DNA of 64,000 nt from positions 120,208-184,207 of the forward strand of contig JACJYN010000011.1 in NCBI GenBank assembly GCA_020636095.1, in the 5' to 3' direction. A program made the translations under genes and the position numbers. Of the stretch, positions 8,910 to 17,176 are shown piece after piece. The DNA is from Lewinellaceae bacterium. GTDB taxonomy: Bacteria > Bacteroidota > Bacteroidia > Chitinophagales > Saprospiraceae. Positions within the stretch are counted from its first letter, which is position 1, and each line of letters starts with the position of its first letter. Below the pieces are notes generated by a model. That model made no database searches, had not been told where the DNA came from, and saw nothing but the letters and a program-made list of their open reading frames with translations.

Positions 8910-9730
8910 GTAACAAATCCGGCAGGTACTTTCATCCGGCTGTTTTGCACATGCACGTAGCGCGCAGTGGTGGACACGTCAGAATGGTACAGCAGCGCCT
9001 TCACCGTCAGCGTGTCCACTCCGTTTTCCAGTAAATGCGTGGCAAAACTATGGCGCAGCACATGCACCCCTACTTGCTTGCGCGAGTAATGCGTTTGCAT
9101 GCCTGTTTGAACACGGTTTGTACCGTGCGGATGCTGATATGCCGCCCCGGCACCTGCCCTTCAAACAAATAAACCCGCGGTAAGTATTCCAGCCAGTAAG
9201 CACGCAACTCTTTCAACAAGGGCATCGACAAAACCGTGTAACGGCTTTTTCTTTCCTTTGCCCATCTCTACCCGCACAACCATCCGTTTGGAATCAATGT
9301 CTCCAGGCTTGAGCTTTACCAGCTCCCCTACCCGCACGCCCGTGGTATACAATACTTTGAGAAACGCCCGGTGCTTGAGGTTCTTTGTCTGGCAAATAAG
9401 CTGGCGCACTTCTTCTTCCGACAATACTTCCGGCAACGTCTTGGCTCGCTTGCTGCGGGGAAGCTTGTTGGCGTTCCAACTCCGCCCCAGCACTTTCTCC
9501 CACAGCAGCTTGATGCCGCTGTAACAGCCCGCCAGGCTGCTCTGGCTTAACTGCCGGCTTCGCCTCAGGTGGTCAAAGTAGGCGCCAATGTCTTCTTCGG
9601 TTAACAAATCCGGGCTCTTGCCGTAATGCAAAGCAAATTGCAATACCCACATCATGTATGTCCTGATTGTCGATGGGCTGTAACCCCTGCGCTCCATATA
9701 GCGCAACATCTTTGCTCTTAATGGTTTCAT
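8910..9730 (-). pseudogene. Tyrosine recombinase of the IS91-type element, copy 1, frameshifted
   Basis: The N-terminal part (from 9730) has the SAM-like core-binding domain (RGYSPSTIRTYMMWV) and the first half of the catalytic domain with the box I arginine (TTGVRVGELVKL). The frame is lost near 9240. The C-terminal half reappears in another frame at about 8940-9090, with HVLRHSFATHLLENG, carrying the H-x-x-R of box II, and ARYVHV with the tyrosine. Phage-integrase-like genes preceding an IS91 transposase are known in this element family and are thought to resolve or assist transposition. All the catalytic residues exist, but not in one chain. Confidence 0.8.
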
Positions 9731-9959
9731 CGTAAAGCGTTTTGGTGATATAATAACCTTTCGCTTTACGAGTTAAGGCTTTTGGAGGACAGAAGCTACC
9801 GCCGGTACGGCGGTTTAGTTCAACTTTAAGCATTGTATCTGCCGGCCCCGCGCAGCGGTGCTGTCAGATACAATGCAGTTGGACGGAGCCGCCTGTATTT
9901 GCGGCCTCTATGGGCATTGTATCAGCCTATCCAGGGGCCTTTCTCTCTTCAACCGCCCT

Positions 9960-11311
9960 TCAACCGCCCATTTTTCTCTGCCGGGCCCCGTTATAGGCAC
10001 TTTTGGCCAGCAACCGCTGCCTAAAATAGCCGTTTCTTCCTTCTTTTTCAAGCTCAATGCCCACTTCAAGGCATAAAAATACAGCCTCAGGGCTGAACTG
10101 TAGCTGCCTGAGCCGCAGGCAATGGGTGGACAACCCTTTAGCCATGAGGCAACAAGGCGGCCCCAACCAGCCGGTATCCAGAGAACCGTCAACATGCGGT
10201 ACTTTGCCGCACACCGGGCACACATCCCAATCAACGCCGGCGGCTATGCCGGTAGCGCTCCCCGCCAGGACAAAGCCGGAAGCTGGGGCGGCGGTTTTAC
10301 CCCTAAAGCTTGCCGGCAAAGTGCCAAAGCCTGCCTTCGCAGCCGGTTAGACAGGATACCGTAGTAGCGTATCTTACAAAACCGTGCAGGTAAAATATGC
10401 TGCAAAACCGCCGGATAAACTCCTCATGCGACAGGCACATCACTTTCTGCTTGTTGCCGTCGGCATAATCCCGCCAACGGAAGCAAACTGTATCTTTGTC
10501 CATGGACACAATACGGTGGTTGCTAATTACCACCCGGTGGGTGTAACGGTACAGATAACTTAGCAACTGCTCCAGTACGCCAAAGGGCGCCTTGGCATAA
10601 ACCACCCAATCCTGAGCCATCAGCCTGTTTAGCAAGCTGTCGAATACCGGATTGCTGCGAAAACTACCGCACAACCCTTCCAGGCGCAGCCGCCCAGCCC
10701 AATAGTGCCGGCGCAAAGCACTGACAAACTTGCCCTTAAACAAAGCTGACAGGTATGCACCGGTACAAAGAACTCCTCATGGTAAATACCCATTTGCCAC
10801 CCTTCAACCCACCGCCCGGAACGATGCAGTGCACATGCGGATGGTAATGCAGGTTCTGGCCCCAACTATGCAAGATGGCTACCATCCCAGGCCGGGCGCC
10901 CAGGTAATGCCTGTCTGCACACAGCTTCGACAAAGCTGCCCACGCCTCCTGGAACAGCGTTCCATACAACAGCCGCTCATTGTAGCCCACTAAATCATGT
11001 ACCTCCGCCGGAAGCGTAAATACAAGGTGAAAATAGCCCACTGGCAATAACTCCTGCCTCCTTGCCTCTAGCCAGGCTTCCCGCGCTAAGCTTTGGCACT
11101 TGGGGCAGTGCCGGTTGCGGCAGCTATTATAACTGATGCGAATGTGGCCGCATTGATCGCAGGCATCCAAATGCCCTCCTAACCCTGCCGTTCGGCACTG
11201 CTCAATGGCCCGCATGGCCTTGTGCTGTGCCTTGCTCAGCTTGTGTTTCAAACGATATGCCTGCCCGCTGAGCCGAAATACATCGGCTACTTCATATCCG
11301 GCCCGGCTCAT
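9960..11311 (-). pseudogene. IS91-family transposase, copy 2, frameshifted
   Basis: Starts MSRAGYEVADVFRLSGQAYR at 11311 and keeps the zinc finger (CDQCGHIRISYN, RNRHCPKCQ) and the HUH motif (HYHPHVHCIVPGG). The frame breaks near 10740. The middle part, with the tyrosine motif YLYRYTHRVVISNHRI, continues in another frame (10303-10743), and a second break leads to the C-terminal part ending near 9960. It is better preserved than copy 1 because both the HUH and tyrosine regions are recognisable, but two frameshifts prevent a functional protein unless recoding occurs. Confidence 0.8.
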
Positions 11312-11317
11312 GGCCCC

Positions 11318-11654
11318 TTACCAACGGGCCAACAAATCCGGCAGGTCTTTCATCCGGCTATTTTGAACATGCACGTAGCGCGCAGTGGTGGACACGCCGG
11401 AATGGCCCAGCAGCGCCTTCACCGTCAGCGTATCCACTCCGTTTTCCAGTAAATGCGTGGCAAAACTATGCCGCAGCACATGCACCCCTACTTGTTTGCG
11501 CAGGCCAATGCCCTTGCAGGCCTGTTTGAACACGGTTTGTACCGTGCGGATGCTGATATGCCGCCCCGGCACCTGCCCTTCAAACAAATAAACCTGCGGC
11601 CGGTATTTCAGCCAGTAGGCGCGCAGCTCTTTCAACAAGGGCATAGACAAACCC
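11318..11654 (-). pseudogene. Tyrosine recombinase fragment of IS91-type copy 2
   Basis: Only the C-terminal catalytic part survives: KQVGVHVLRHSFATHLL with the conserved His and Arg, and TARYVHVQNS with the nucleophilic tyrosine, ending LPDLLARW just before the transposase start. The N-terminal core-binding domain and the box I arginine are absent. Similarity to copy 1 stops at about 11654, which marks the truncation point. The six-base gap to the transposase shows the original two-gene arrangement of the element. Confidence 0.75.
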
Positions 11655-11751
11655 CCAATACCTTCAGCCCCTCCAAAGCTAAACAATGTATGCCAAAAAA
11701 GGAAGCCTCAGAGCTAAAAGCCCAGCCAGTCAAACTGGGTTCTTAAAACAC

Positions 11752-12996
11752 CTACTTTTGAGGCCAATCAAAAGTAACCGCCTCCTCCAGCTCAATATTC
11801 ATCGTCGGCGTGCCGCTGAAGTCCTCCACCTTGCCGGTGAAGCACACCTTTTTGTTGAGCAGGTACTCGTCCGGCGCGTAGCTGAAGTTGGGCAGGTCCT
11901 TTTTGCGGACAAAGACGGAGAAGATCTGGTTGGGGAATTGCTTGTCGAGGTTGAGCCAGGCGTTGCCGCTTCGGCTCCGGCGGGTGCCGACCACGGTTCC
12001 GCAGACGGTGATGGCCTCACCTTTGCCCATATACAGTTTGGCCTGCACGGTGTTAAAATGGCCAGCTGGCAAGGAAGGAGCATAGATGGGCTCCACATCT
12101 CCTCCGGCCAGTTCGGGAATCCAGGCGGCCTTATCCAGGCGGCTTTCCAGCGCAGTTTCTTCGGCCTCCGGCAGGAGGTTGAAAAAGTCCAGCCCGGTGC
12201 GTTCTTCCACCGCGTCGATCGGCACAGCGTAAGTTTCCAGGGGGGCGTTGACCGGCTGGTGGGGAAGGATAAAACCGATGCCTCTGCCGTTTTCCCGGTC
12301 GAGCACGACCTTGAAGAAGTACTCCGGGATACTCACCTTGTTCACTCCCCGTTCAACTACCGGCAGGCCCTCCCGGAGGATGGGGCCGGTCACGACGTAC
12401 AACTGGTTGCCGGGGTTTCGGAACACGTAACCCCGGATCAGCGACTCCAGCTCCGCCCACCCCTCCCGGTTGAAGACGTCGATCTGGGGCGACATGTTGG
12501 AGTAGTAATACGATTCGGAAAGAGCCTTTTCCGACCAGCGGAAATCGGCCGAAGGCGCCAGGTGCCCGCGGTCGTAACCGAAGCCGTCATAGTCATAGGT
12601 ACTGTCTGCCTTCAGGTATTTCAGGAAGTAGTCGGCCTCCACAGCGCTGCCGGTGGCGACCATAGGGTCGGGCCGGAAATCATTGGTGCGCCCTACCGAA
12701 CCGGTGATGATGTCGGGCAGGACAATATGGGCCACCCAGCGCGGCTGCTCGTACGCCTCTGCGTACTCCAGCGCCATGGCGGAGTGCAGGATGTAGTCTT
12801 CGGAGGGCAGGCCCACGGCTTTCAGGTCGCGTTGGATGCGCTGCAGCTTGAGGCTTTCGAGTTGTTCTTCGAGCTGTTGGCGCTGGCGGGCCAGTTCTTC
12901 CAACTGTTGGTTGACGGCGCTGATCTCCGTGTCCAGTTGCTGGGCGGAGGCCATAAAGGAGAGGGTTAGAAATAAAACGGCCAGGATGGTTTTCAT
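11752..12996 (-). CDS. Secreted DNA/RNA non-specific endonuclease (NUC family) with C-terminal OB-like domain
   Basis: A 414-residue protein starting MKTILAVLFLTLSFMASAQQ, a clear signal peptide. This start (12996) was chosen over an upstream ATG at 13107 because the extra N-terminal residues are unlike coding sequence and would bury the signal. After a coiled-coil of about 45 residues (QLEELARQRQQLEEQLESLK) comes the Endonuclease_NS fold with the catalytic DRGH motif in YDRGHLAPSADF and the supporting SNMSPQ. The C-terminal 90 residues (GEAITVCGTVVGTRRS...FSVFVRKKDL) resemble an OB-fold-like nucleic-acid-binding domain. Likely an exported, metal-dependent nuclease for degrading environmental nucleic acid. 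The gene stands alone next to the truncated IS copy. Confidence 0.85.
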   Translation of the reverse strand: MKTILAVLFLTLSFMASAQQLDTEISAVNQQLEELARQRQQLEEQLESLKLQRIQRDLKAVGLPSEDYILHSAMALEYAEAYEQPRWVAHIVLPDIITGSVGRTNDFRPDPMVATGSAVEADYFLKYLKADSTYDYDGFGYDRGHLAPSADFRWSEKALSESYYYSNMSPQIDVFNREGWAELESLIRGYVFRNPGNQLYVVTGPILREGLPVVERGVNKVSIPEYFFKVVLDRENGRGIGFILPHQPVNAPLETYAVPIDAVEERTGLDFFNLLPEAEETALESRLDKAAWIPELAGGDVEPIYAPSLPAGHFNTVQAKLYMGKGEAITVCGTVVGTRRSRSGNAWLNLDKQFPNQIFSVFVRKKDLPNFSYAPDEYLLNKKVCFTGKVEDFSGTPTMNIELEEAVTFDWPQK

Positions 12997-13011
12997 GATG
13001 TGTATGGTTGG

Positions 13012-13190
13012 ATTGATGAGGACACTCCGGAAACCCTCCTGAAGGAATGAGGAAATGAGGGAATGAAGGAATGAATATAAAATGTATTTATAATTGAATA
13101 CCATCATTAAATGTATAAAAACTTTTAATCAATCATTCATTCCTCCATTCATTCGTTCCTTTGAGGGACTTTCCGGAGTGTTCTCATTGA
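13012..13190. repeat. Long imperfect inverted repeat upstream of the nuclease gene
   Basis: The left arm (about 13012-13073, with ACACTCCGGAAA followed by GGAATGA repeats) and right arm (about 13136-13190, with TTCATTC repeats then TTTCCGGAGTGTT) are imperfect complements around an AT-rich centre. The stem is interrupted but more than 45 bp long. It starts about 16 bp upstream of the nuclease start codon. It could be a degenerate miniature transposable element or a structured leader. The remaining stretch to 13311 shows nothing else. Confidence 0.65.
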
Positions 13191-13311
13191 TGAATTCGTT
13201 CAATACGAAAATGATGAGAAGACGAAAAGCGCGGTAGAAAGGCAATTAGGAATCCTGGGTGAAGCGGTGAATTAATTTAGATGAAATAGGGTCAGCCTTG
13301 AAAAAATCCAC

Positions 13312-14778
13312 TTAATCAACCAAATCCACCCACTTCCCCTCCTTCCGAATCACCGCCCCCTCCGTGTAAGGCAGCACGATATCATACAACGCCTTTCGGA
13401 TATCCTCCGGCACCACATCTACAGGCGAGCGCTCCTTATCGAAACGCAGGCGCATCACCTCCGGGTGGGCTTTGGCCCGGGGCGCCTCCACCAGCCCGGC
13501 CTGGTTGAGCAGGTAGAACAACTGAGCAGCGTCGGCGCCCAGCTGCTTGATGCGCTGAGGGTCGAGGCGCTTCAGCGCGTAGGCGATCTGTTCATCCGTA
13601 TAACCGCAGCGGTGCGGGTCGCCGCCCATGACGCTCAACATGCCGACGATGCGGCGGCACTTCTCGCAGCGGCCGCAGGGCCGCATCCGGCCGTCCTCTT
13701 CGTGAGCGGCGTGGCAGGAGAGCTGGTTCGCCTGCAAATCGGGGTAGCGCTGGGTGAGAATCTTTTGGATCATGAATTCCGAGATGGGGCGCAGGATGGA
13801 AAACTGCTGTACCCCCCAGCCTTTAGTGGAAAAATAGCGCGTAAAAGCCTCATCGAAAAAGCGGCTCTGATCGTACAGGCCGTCGTAGTGCGGAATGCCC
13901 TCGTGATGCAAGCGGCGGGTGGTGTCATACTCGTTCCCAATGATAAGCCGGCCGATACCGCGCTTTTTCATCAGCGGCAGGACGCCCACCAGGAAGACCG
14001 CAACGGTCCACAGGCGAATGGGATAATCATCGGCGCGCACGGTGGCAAAATCCTGCCGGATGAAGGGCAGGTGCCGCAGCATCCAGGCGAAGAGGCGGTC
14101 GGAGTTCATCCACACTTTGGCCGTATTGGGCTCCACCGACTGCTGGTAGCGATACCCATTGACCGCCGTGAACCAGTGGCGGCCGCTCTCGTTCCCGAAA
14201 ATGGGGTGTACATCCTTACCCAGCTCTTTGAGCAGCGCATAGCCCAGCAGGCTGTCCTTACCGCCACTGGACAACACGCAGTACGAATCTGAAGAAGTGG
14301 CCCATGCTGTTTCCCTGGCTTCGGAGGCTTCATTAAGGCTATTGACAAACACCAGCTCCGCATTGGTGTAACGCTGCCGCTTCTCCGGCGATAACCCGGT
14401 AGCCGCTTCCAGTAGAAAAGGGTTCGGTTGCAGCAGCTTCTTGACATAAACCTCCCGGGAAGTATTCTCCAGCATAGACTGGAGGAAACGCCGGTCGGCT
14501 GGGGTGAAGGCGCCGTCGAGCACAATCCGTTTACAGAAAATGCCGTAGTTGAGGGCCAATTGGGCCGCCATAATACTGGCCAGGTTTTGATCTTTCAGAT
14601 CTTTGGGGCCAAACACCGGCTCGCCGTAGGAATAAATGAGTTCTTTGCTCTGTTCCCCGCCATTGGCCCGCACGGTATAAGAGGCCAGCAGCCGGTTTTT
14701 TTCCAGGCGCACCGGCCCTACGCGCAACTCGTCGATGACGGCCAGCCCGGCATAGCTATCTTGAGGAAGATCGGTCAT
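13312..14778 (-). CDS. PP-loop ATP pyrophosphatase family protein with CxxCxxC cluster
   Basis: The 488-residue protein has the PP-loop signature SSGGKDS (about residues 170-176), which binds ATP and transfers AMP to a carboxyl, amide or carbonyl group in enzymes such as QueC, asparagine synthetase and tRNA sulphurtransferases. Further on, CGRCEKC (residues 368-374) gives three closely spaced cysteines, as in QueC-type zinc sites. The N-terminal 160 residues form a separate domain I do not recognise. It starts four bases after the DUF1611 gene and ends a three-gene operon with it and a PLP enzyme. The reaction is unknown; an adenylation step in small-molecule synthesis fits the context. The length is well above that of QueC (about 230). 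Confidence 0.7.
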   Translation of the reverse strand: MTDLPQDSYAGLAVIDELRVGPVRLEKNRLLASYTVRANGGEQSKELIYSYGEPVFGPKDLKDQNLASIMAAQLALNYGIFCKRIVLDGAFTPADRRFLQSMLENTSREVYVKKLLQPNPFLLEAATGLSPEKRQRYTNAELVFVNSLNEASEARETAWATSSDSYCVLSSGGKDSLLGYALLKELGKDVHPIFGNESGRHWFTAVNGYRYQQSVEPNTAKVWMNSDRLFAWMLRHLPFIRQDFATVRADDYPIRLWTVAVFLVGVLPLMKKRGIGRLIIGNEYDTTRRLHHEGIPHYDGLYDQSRFFDEAFTRYFSTKGWGVQQFSILRPISEFMIQKILTQRYPDLQANQLSCHAAHEEDGRMRPCGRCEKCRRIVGMLSVMGGDPHRCGYTDEQIAYALKRLDPQRIKQLGADAAQLFYLLNQAGLVEAPRAKAHPEVMRLRFDKERSPVDVVPEDIRKALYDIVLPYTEGAVIRKEGKWVDLVD

Positions 14779-14782
14779 TTTA

Positions 14783-15886
14783 TTACTGATGAGGTGTTTC
14801 CGCTTTCTTTTTCAGATGAGTAGCCAGTACTTCTATCAGGCCATCGGCGCCATTCAACAGCACGTCAAAAGCGGGCAGGCCGGATTCCTGCTTTATTTGC
14901 AGAGCTGCCTCCGCCACCTCTTCCGGGGCCATGTTCTCATGGTTGATGGTAATGGCCACTACCGGTTTGCCCGATAGCAGTTCCACTGCCTGAATCTGGA
15001 TGGGCAGCGGTTGGATCGGGTAACCAGGGAAGCCGTCGTATTCCGGCCGTTTGGGTGCATGCTGCAGCACGACGATGTCGGGGCGGCAGGCGGCCAGGAT
15101 TTCGTGCCCGCCGGGATAGGCCGGGTTCATCAGGCTACCCTGCCCCTCCAGGACGATCACGTCGGGCTGTTGTTCCACCCAGGCCTGGTAGGTAGCATTT
15201 TCCAGCTCCCCGGCAACGAAGTCGTTGATCAGGGAATCCAGCACGATGCTGTACTTCGCGCCCTGCATCCAGGCGGTCTGCCCGGTTCCGATCATTGCAG
15301 CCTTATATCCGGCTTTCCGAAGGGCATGGACGATAATCCAGGCGGTCGTCCGCTTTCCTACTGCGCTGTCTGTACCCAGCACCGCAATCTTGAGGGCCTT
15401 TACCTTTTCGATATTGCCGGTAAAAGAGTGTAACTGGTCGCGCGGCGGCGTCTTGCGTATATCGCGGATGGAGACACCATGAGCGTGGGCCAGGCGGCTG
15501 ATAACCGAGTCTTCAGAAAGGAAGTCGTGCAGGCCCGAATCGATGTTCAGGCCGGCAAGGATAGCGGCCCGGATGTCCTCGCGGGCAGGCGCGGGCAGGC
15601 GTCCGCCATCCGGCGCTAGTCCCACGACGAAGTATTCGGCGGGCGTCCCGTTGGCGCGGGCCGCCTCGAGGGCCTGCTCCAGGCTGGCAAAAACGGGGAT
15701 TCCCCTTTCTTTGCCGTCCAGCACCCGGCCGGCATCCTGGCCGGCGTGGCGGGCATCGATCACGGAAAGTACATTGTAGCGCTCGGTAAAACGCACCAGC
15801 CCATGCGCGGTCTTTCCTTCGGGGGTATTGAAAGCGCCCTCGCAGTAAACGATGGCATTGCCGTCCAGCACTTCTTTTGAATTCAT
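14783..15886 (-). CDS. DUF1611 family P-loop protein
   Basis: A 367-residue protein of the DUF1611 family. The N-terminal half looks like a Rossmann domain (VLSVIDARHAG, PAEYFVVGLAPDGG) and the C-terminal half is a P-loop domain with GTDSAVGKRT at residues 171-180 and a Walker-B-like strand (PDVIVLEGQGSLM). Related DgcN proteins are associated with N-acetylation of D-glutamate together with an enolase-like racemase, but no DgcA gene is present here. It lies between a PLP enzyme (9 bp upstream) and a PP-loop ATPase (4 bp downstream). The tight spacing argues that the three work in one pathway. Specific function not assigned. Confidence 0.75.
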   Translation of the reverse strand: MNSKEVLDGNAIVYCEGAFNTPEGKTAHGLVRFTERYNVLSVIDARHAGQDAGRVLDGKERGIPVFASLEQALEAARANGTPAEYFVVGLAPDGGRLPAPAREDIRAAILAGLNIDSGLHDFLSEDSVISRLAHAHGVSIRDIRKTPPRDQLHSFTGNIEKVKALKIAVLGTDSAVGKRTTAWIIVHALRKAGYKAAMIGTGQTAWMQGAKYSIVLDSLINDFVAGELENATYQAWVEQQPDVIVLEGQGSLMNPAYPGGHEILAACRPDIVVLQHAPKRPEYDGFPGYPIQPLPIQIQAVELLSGKPVVAITINHENMAPEEVAEAALQIKQESGLPAFDVLLNGADGLIEVLATHLKKKAETPHQ

Positions 15887-15895
15887 ACTTTGTCT

Positions 15896-16963
15896 TTATT
15901 TTCTACTGGTCAGAATAACCACAAACCGATCATTTTCCAACAACTCGGGATCCGGTGGTTCCGCCATTGCCGCCAGGCCGGCAGTAGCCGCCGGCAGCAC
16001 ATTGAGGCCCTCTTTATCTTTGAGCAATTTGGCCAGCCGCAGCATGGTGCGGTCGGTAACATCGCGCGCCCAGCCGTTGGTTTTATGCAGCGCTTGCAAT
16101 GCATGGTCTCCGTCAAACGAGTGCCAGTTAATCAGCGGTTCGTTGATCTCCGTCTCCTTGATGCTGCCTGGCTCGAGCTCAATGCAATGATCTTTTCCCT
16201 GTAAAAAAGAAGAAACGATGGGGTTTTTCCGCGCCGAAGAACCGGCTACCATGATGGGCATGCGCGAGGTCTTACCCCGGCGGTAGAGGCTGAGAAAGCC
16301 TTTGTAGACCCCCGCCAGCACGGTTCCGTTGGAAACGGGAACCGCCACGGCTTTGGGAGCGTCGCGCAGTTCGTCGTAGATTTCGTAGGCAATCTCACCG
16401 TAAGCTTTGAGCTGCAGCAGGGTATTGTCGCCGCCCGGGTTGGCGTCGTAGTATTCGATGCGCCCGGCGTGGATTTGAGAAGCCGCAACGGCATCTTCGT
16501 AATCACCTTTGACCGTAAATATTTTGGCTCCCAACTGCCGCATCTCCTCGCTGCGCCGGGTATGATACGCCTCTGGAATATAGATGACGCAATCCAACCC
16601 GGCGTATTTGGCGGCCAGAGAACAGGCCACTCCGTAATTGCCGCAGGTGGCCAGGCAGATACCGTCGAAACCGCGGCGCAGGGCGTCCGCACATTGGGCG
16701 AAGGCGATGCGGTCCTTTTGGGTGCCGGTCGGATTACTGCCCTCCAGTTTGAGGTAAACTTGCCGGAACCCCAGTTCGCGCTCCACATGACGGCCTCGCA
16801 TCAGGGGAGTGTCGCCCACCTCGCTATCGGCAATAAATTCAAACGCTTCGAGGCGGTCGTCCAGGCTTTGATCTTTATCCAGCAGCCGCTGATACTGCTG
16901 TTCCAACTCGGCCTGCAGGTTGTATCGCTCGTGCAGGGGGACAGGTTGGGTGGGTTCTTGCAT
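15896..16963 (-). CDS. PLP-dependent lyase/threonine-synthase-like enzyme (fold type II)
   Basis: 355 residues. Fold type II PLP enzyme with the cofactor lysine in SNPTGTQKDRIA (Lys83), an Asn-containing motif CGNYGVACS that contacts the cofactor, and a glycine-rich phosphate loop region (PVSNGTVLAGVYKGF). This resembles threonine synthase, cysteate synthase and related beta-replacing or eliminating enzymes. A real threonine synthase would normally sit with thrA/thrB, which are not here. It is the first gene of a three-gene operon with DUF1611 and PP-loop proteins, so I infer it makes or breaks down an amino-acid-like intermediate for them. Substrate unknown. Confidence 0.75.
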   Translation of the reverse strand: MQEPTQPVPLHERYNLQAELEQQYQRLLDKDQSLDDRLEAFEFIADSEVGDTPLMRGRHVERELGFRQVYLKLEGSNPTGTQKDRIAFAQCADALRRGFDGICLATCGNYGVACSLAAKYAGLDCVIYIPEAYHTRRSEEMRQLGAKIFTVKGDYEDAVAASQIHAGRIEYYDANPGGDNTLLQLKAYGEIAYEIYDELRDAPKAVAVPVSNGTVLAGVYKGFLSLYRRGKTSRMPIMVAGSSARKNPIVSSFLQGKDHCIELEPGSIKETEINEPLINWHSFDGDHALQALHKTNGWARDVTDRTMLRLAKLLKDKEGLNVLPAATAGLAAMAEPPDPELLENDRFVVILTSRK

Positions 16964-17176
16964 TGCTACTTTTTAATTTATTGGCATTTAGACAGCTAAT
17001 GGGGAAAGGGCCACGCCTTTCACAAAAATTAATGTACAAAATAATACAACGTCTTTCAAACTATTACCGCCAATTTCAATAACGACGGCTGTGACGGCCC
17101 GGCTGGAGCCAGCGGAAAATTGTTACCGTTTTAGCACAATCATAGCTCTACCGAAACCCGGCAGGTTGAGTGTTTC

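Larger units (their letters stand above)
7417..9823 (-). mobile_element. IS91-type element with tyrosine recombinase, copy 1 (decayed)
   Basis: About 2.4 kb. The element reads on the minus strand: tyrosine recombinase first, then a Y2/HUH rolling-circle transposase, then a terminal hairpin. The terminal hairpin (arms GCATTGTATCTG at 7423-7434 and CAGATACAATGC at 7458-7469) recurs at 9830-9876 as the end of the second copy. The start side carries a small hairpin at about 9797-9813 (ACCGCC/GGCGGT). There are many small indels in both genes, so it cannot be autonomous. The left boundary was set where similarity between the two copies begins (CTTTAAGC). Confidence 0.75.
9824..11654 (-). mobile_element. 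IS91-type element, copy 2, truncated at its 5' side
   Basis: A second copy in the same orientation follows copy 1 directly. Its terminal hairpin (9830-9876) abuts the start region of copy 1. Similarity to copy 1 ends at about 11654, inside the recombinase gene, where unique chromosomal DNA begins. The N-terminal two thirds of the recombinase and the start-side end of the element are missing. Head-to-tail tandems with one lost end are expected for rolling-circle elements that overrun or replicate into each other. Confidence 0.75.

Noticed and set aside
11686..12969. 427-codon plus-strand frame opposite the secreted nuclease
   Set aside because: Antisense shadow; the minus frame has a signal peptide and the DRGH motif, this one has nothing recognisable.
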